8,210 nt of DNA from an uncultured Planctomycetaceae bacterium (GTDB lineage: Bacteria; Planctomycetota; Planctomycetia; Planctomycetales; Planctomycetaceae), in the NCBI GenBank assembly GCA_937975745.1, contig CALJUK010000990.1, positions 1 to 8,210 of the forward strand, in the 5' to 3' direction. Made by a program: the position numbers and the translations under genes. Positions 4,847-8,210 of the stretch are shown piece after piece; positions within the stretch are counted from its first letter, which is position 1, and each line of letters begins with the position of its first letter. Below the pieces are notes generated by a model. It worked only from the letters and a program-made list of their open reading frames with translations, did no database searches and was not told the origin of the DNA.

Positions 4847-7789
4847 GTGAAGCGATTCCGCCGATTCCAACTCTCTGACCTCAGACTAAATTCGTGGACG
4901 AGTTTGCTCCTCGTCCTGGGTTGGGTCACCGTTGCGCACTGCGAGGTCTATGAGGACGGCATGGAGACGCCGGACGCGCTCGCGTGGCAGTTTGTGCCAC
5001 ACAAAGAAGGCAGTGTCGTCGCAAAACAACATCAGCGGGTGGGTGGGACCGGACATTCGGGGCGACTGTCGGAGTCGTTCCTGCTGGAGTGCACGTCGGC
5101 GGGGATTGGCGCCCATGTCGAGATGCCATTGCCAGAGGCACGCGTCCTGCCCGACCTGCGTGCCCAACTGTGGGTCCGCGCGTCACGCAACGGACATCGC
5201 CTGGCGGTCTCGGTTGTGCTGCCGCATCAGATCAATCCGGAAACACGCGACGTCGTCCGGTTTGCCATCTTCGGTGACAGTTATACACGGCAGGGTCACT
5301 GGCAACAGTTGTCCGTCACGGGGTTTCAACAACAGATCCGCGACAAGCTGATCTGGTTGCGGGCTCGCTATGGAATCTCCGAAGTCGATGCCCGCGAGCC
5401 TTATGTCGAGAAAATTGCACTCGTGATGCAATTGGATCCCGGCTTGGTGGAACTTGCGGTGGACGATGTGGCGCTCCAGCCGTTGGTTCCCGCCGGCGAT
5501 CGGGTGCTGCAGTTAGCGGGGAGTCACCAGGGAAGTGGCCCGGCCGGCCCGGTCGAATTCCGCTTGGACCGGCTGCTGGTTGAGGGCCGCCCCTTCTTCC
5601 CACGTATCATCCCGTACCATGGCGAATCGGCGGAATCGCTGCAGCGCGCGGGAGTGAATGTTGCCTGGGTTCCGGACTACAGCGATACATCGCTGCTGCA
5701 GAAACTCCGCGCGGTGGGTGTCTGGTCGACCGCTACGCCTCCGCGGTCGGTGTCATCACAGGGAGACGTCTTGGGAGCGCGTGAGGCGGCGCTCGTGCCG
5801 TTTCGCCCCGAAACTCAGGCGATCCTGTTCTGGAATCTGGGAACCGGCATTCCCGGCAGTGCGCTGACACAGGTCGAAAACTGGGGCGAGCAGATTCGCA
5901 ACGCCGATCGCGATCTCCACCGACCGTTGATGGCGGACGTGGTCGGCTCGGAACGTTCGTTTTCTCGCTCGGTCCCCATGCTGGGATTCTCCCGGGAAGT
6001 CCTGAACTCCAGCTTCTCCTACGTCGATTTGCGGGACTGGCTGCTGGACCGCCGGAAATTGGCACGCCCGGGGCGCTGTCTGCGGACTTGGGTCCAGACC
6101 GAAGGACCCATTCGGTACCAGCCTTCTGATGGTGGGGTGTCCATGACGGCATCCGCACCGCTGCCCGTCGAACCCGAGCAGATTCGCCTTCAGACGTACA
6201 CGGTGTTGGCAGCGGGGTCTCGCGGAATCGGGTTCTGGGCGACCGAACCGTTGGAAGAAGAGGGGCCAGGACGCCGCGAACGGGAACTGGTTCTCAGGCA
6301 ACTCAACCTGGAACTGCAGCTTCTCGAACCCTGGCTCGCCACCGGAACATTAATCGGTCAGGCACCGGTCACCATCGTCGCGCAGCACGCGGGTGTCGAC
6401 ACGACGTCGGCTGCGGACATTCTTGCCGGCAAACGCCGGACTCCAACGCCTGCCACGGCGCGAGGTTCGCAGCAACAGAATACGGCAGGACAGCAACCGC
6501 AGCGCGAAATGCAGGCGGCCGTCATCCGAACAGACGACGGGTTGCTTCTGCTGCCAATCTGGTTCCAGGAGGATGCGCAGTTTGTTCCCGGTTCCATGAC
6601 GGCCAGTAACGTGCAGGTCGTTGTCCCCGGTGTGGAGGAATCGGCCTCGGCCTGGGAAGTCACGACGACCGATGTCCGCAGCCTGGCACGCGAACGGGTC
6701 ACCGGTGGCATGCGGATCACGATCCCCAAATTTCAGATGACTTCTGCCGTCGTTCTGACGTCCGATCGCCGAAAAATCGAGGAACTTCGCAAGAGTGTTG
6801 AACGGATCGCCAGCAGCAGTGCCCGGACCGAAATGGATCTGGCTGACGAGAAATTGAAACGCGTTCGACTGGTCGATGCCCAACTGACAGCGCTCGGTGT
6901 GCCGCAGCGGTCAGCCAGCCGAAATCTGATGAACGCCGAAGTGCAAATCCAGCGGGCCGAGCAGGCCTTTCTCGACGGCGACAACCATTTGGCCCGGCAA
7001 CTCGCGGGTGACGCCAGCCAGTTGTTACGGATCGTGCAGCGCACGCATTGGCGGTACGCCGTACGGTCGCTGTCTTCGCCGGTCTCCAGTCCCTACTCGG
7101 TCAGCTTCCAGTCGCTGCCAGCCCACTGGGAGCTCATCCAACGTCTGGGGCGAATTCCGCCCAGTGCCAACACGAATATGATCCCCGAGGGAGATTTCGA
7201 AAACGTGCAGCCGATGATTTCCCGCGGTTGGCAGCACGTGCAATCGACGCAGCCTGGGATCCGTGCGGTGGCCGAACTGCATCCAACCTCGCACTCGGGC
7301 CAGTACAGCCTCAGACTGGCGGCCGGTCCTCAAACCGGTCAAGATGTCCCCCGCATTCTGGAAGATTCGCCCGTCGCGGTGACAACCGCCCACATTCCCG
7401 TTGCCGCGGGGCAAATCGTCCACCTGAGTGGCTGGGTTCGGATTCGCAGACCGCTACTGGCCACACACGACGGCATCAAGATCTACGACAGCCTGCTTGG
7501 CGAGTCGGCCGCCATTCGCATGCGCGAGACGCGCGACTGGCAGCAGTTTGAGCTGATTCGCGAGGTATCCGAAACGGGCGAGTGTTCGCTGACGTTCGAA
7601 TTGGCTGCCCTTGGTGAAGTGCTGCTTGACGATCTGCAAATTCAGGTTTTCCAACCTCCCGGTCGACCAGGTGGCACGCCGACAGCAAAGTCGTCGGCGG
7701 AGCCCGACAAGCCGACAAGCGCAACCGGCGGAACGCTCGACTTTCTGCAGCGCATCCCAGGTCTGGGCGTCCCCCTCCGCCGGGAATGA
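4847..7789 (+). CDS. Large exported modular protein: CBM-like ends around a glycosidase-like middle
   Basis: A 980-residue protein beginning at GTG. The N-terminus is a signal peptide: basic residues 2-13, hydrophobic core about 18-30, then VAHC (29-32) before EVYEDG. Residue -1 to that Cys is His, so it is probably a Sec/SPI substrate, not a lipoprotein. Residues ~33-212 look like a beta-sandwich, carbohydrate-binding-like region ending in ELAVDDVAL (202-210). Residues ~238-500 resemble a TIM-barrel glycosidase-like domain: LLVEGRPFFPRIIPYHGE (243-260), then AGVNVAWVPD (268-277), AILFWNLGTG (325-334), RPLMADVV (359-366) and a late AAGSRGIGFWATEP (455-468). I cannot assign catalytic acids. 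A Q/T/P-rich linker (~530-553), a beta-rich part and a charged helical stretch (~640-735) follow. Residues ~778-935 form a second CBM-like module, from MIPEGDFENV (778-787) to EVLLDDLQIQVF (924-935). A Pro/Ser/Thr-rich tail ends it. A role in binding or processing polysaccharide outside the cytoplasm is inferred. No clear Shine-Dalgarno. Confidence 0.85.
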   Translation: MKRFRRFQLSDLRLNSWTSLLLVLGWVTVAHCEVYEDGMETPDALAWQFVPHKEGSVVAKQHQRVGGTGHSGRLSESFLLECTSAGIGAHVEMPLPEARVLPDLRAQLWVRASRNGHRLAVSVVLPHQINPETRDVVRFAIFGDSYTRQGHWQQLSVTGFQQQIRDKLIWLRARYGISEVDAREPYVEKIALVMQLDPGLVELAVDDVALQPLVPAGDRVLQLAGSHQGSGPAGPVEFRLDRLLVEGRPFFPRIIPYHGESAESLQRAGVNVAWVPDYSDTSLLQKLRAVGVWSTATPPRSVSSQGDVLGAREAALVPFRPETQAILFWNLGTGIPGSALTQVENWGEQIRNADRDLHRPLMADVVGSERSFSRSVPMLGFSREVLNSSFSYVDLRDWLLDRRKLARPGRCLRTWVQTEGPIRYQPSDGGVSMTASAPLPVEPEQIRLQTYTVLAAGSRGIGFWATEPLEEEGPGRRERELVLRQLNLELQLLEPWLATGTLIGQAPVTIVAQHAGVDTTSAADILAGKRRTPTPATARGSQQQNTAGQQPQREMQAAVIRTDDGLLLLPIWFQEDAQFVPGSMTASNVQVVVPGVEESASAWEVTTTDVRSLARERVTGGMRITIPKFQMTSAVVLTSDRRKIEELRKSVERIASSSARTEMDLADEKLKRVRLVDAQLTALGVPQRSASRNLMNAEVQIQRAEQAFLDGDNHLARQLAGDASQLLRIVQRTHWRYAVRSLSSPVSSPYSVSFQSLPAHWELIQRLGRIPPSANTNMIPEGDFENVQPMISRGWQHVQSTQPGIRAVAELHPTSHSGQYSLRLAAGPQTGQDVPRILEDSPVAVTTAHIPVAAGQIVHLSGWVRIRRPLLATHDGIKIYDSLLGESAAIRMRETRDWQQFELIREVSETGECSLTFELAALGEVLLDDLQIQVFQPPGRPGGTPTAKSSAEPDKPTSATGGTLDFLQRIPGLGVPLRRE

Positions 7790-7976
7790 GCAAATCGTCG
7801 TGAAATCCCTTGCCATGCCGTACGGGAGCGGCTGACTTGAAGGGGGCTCGTGAAGTTGATAAGAGTGACTCCGCGTGGTCGTTGCGCGCCGGCTTTGGTT
7901 GCCCACTTTTCGAAACCCCGCGCAAAACCCGCGCCGTCTGCTCCATCTCAACCCGGTTTGATCCAGAGGCGAAACG
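7790..7976 (+). promoter_or_regulatory. Spacer before the aldolase gene, with its ribosome binding site
   Basis: These 187 bp hold no supported gene. AGAGG (7965-7969) lies 7 nt before the ATG and is a good ribosome binding site. No strong terminator hairpin for the upstream gene and no well-spaced promoter pair are visible; TTGAAG (7837-7842) and GATAAG (7858-7863) are only 15 nt apart. Confidence 0.4.
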
Positions 7977-8210
7977 ATGCCGATTGCGACACCGAAACAA
8001 TACGCTGCCATGTTGGATGCTGCCCAGGCGGCGAACTACGCCTACCCGGCGATGAACGTCACGTCTCTTGTCACATTGAATGCGGCGATGAAGGGTTTTG
8101 CCGATCGCAAGTCGGACGGAATCGTGCAGTTCTCGACAGGGGGCGGACAGTTTGCCTCGGGCCTGAACGTGGCGGATGCGGTTCTGGGATCAATTGTCCT
8201 GGGGGAGGCG
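7977..8210 (+). CDS. fba: Class II fructose-bisphosphate aldolase, N-terminal fragment (continues past the right edge)
   Basis: The first 78 codons are present. The protein starts MPIATPKQYAAMLDAAQAAN, then YAYPAMNVTS (21-30), LNAAMKGFADRKSDGIVQFS (34-53) and TGGGQFASG (54-62). This is the N-terminal beta strand and helix pattern of zinc-dependent class II aldolases of the longer (class IIa) type, where the P-A-x-N-V segment starts the barrel. The enzyme interconverts fructose 1,6-bisphosphate with dihydroxyacetone phosphate and glyceraldehyde 3-phosphate in the cytoplasm, serving glycolysis and gluconeogenesis. The zinc histidines and catalytic aspartate lie beyond the window. The start is set by AGAGG 7 nt upstream and by agreement with the family N-terminus. 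It appears to be a separate transcription unit from the exported protein, judging by the 187-bp gap. Confidence 0.9.
   Translation, partial: MPIATPKQYAAMLDAAQAANYAYPAMNVTSLVTLNAAMKGFADRKSDGIVQFSTGGGQFASGLNVADAVLGSIVLGEA

Noticed and set aside
4564..4878. A 104-codon plus-strand open frame before the exported protein
   Set aside because: It overlaps the signal peptide of the 980-residue protein in another frame, begins inside the promoter-like site and has no ribosome site or domain.
4847..4950. Lipoprotein signal at VAHC in the exported protein
   Set aside because: His before the Cys does not fit a lipobox; a normal signal peptidase site nearby is more likely.
7837..7863. Promoter for the aldolase gene (TTGAAG and GATAAG)
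   Set aside because: The spacer is only 15 nt and the -10 match is poor; not enough to call.

Overview
The window looks like chromosomal DNA of a GC-rich bacterium, most likely a planctomycete (Planctomycetota). This is inferred from three things: the style of the large secreted protein, weak or absent Shine-Dalgarno sites at several genes, and long gaps between genes. No rRNA or other phylogenetic marker is present, so the assignment is a judgement. I see no transposase, integrase, phage gene, CRISPR array, tRNA or rRNA.

Left part (1-2656, minus strand): three genes of quinone tailoring are read right to left. They are a UbiD-family protein, a UbiE/MenG C-methyltransferase and the first 24 codons of UbiX, the prenyl-FMN synthase. 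ubiE and ubiX are 3 nt apart, and the ubiX Shine-Dalgarno lies inside the end of ubiE. UbiD, UbiX and UbiE together suit the late steps of menaquinone synthesis: decarboxylation of a prenylated ring acid, then C-methylation. The surprise is that the UbiD-family protein keeps the fold landmarks but appears to have lost nearly all residues that bind prenyl-FMN and metal and do the chemistry.

Middle (2657-4371): a 358-bp divergent spacer carries a dense set of nested inverted repeats (2811-2914) that could fold as a three-way junction. Next comes a plus-strand bile acid:sodium symporter (BASS) family transporter with its sodium ligands intact. A small charged, helical protein of unknown function is read convergently on the minus strand.

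Right part (4372-8210, plus strand): a 475-bp spacer holds a possible promoter overlapped by a palindrome, plus a 10-bp direct repeat with a 21-bp period. It leads to a 980-residue exported protein with a CBM-like N-terminal region, a glycosidase-like middle and a second CBM-like C-terminal region. After a 187-bp gap, the window ends in the first 78 codons of a class II fructose-bisphosphate aldolase.

Only the left three genes clearly work together. The transporter, small protein, exported protein and aldolase look like single-gene units. Family calls rest on motif recognition by eye; no database search was possible.
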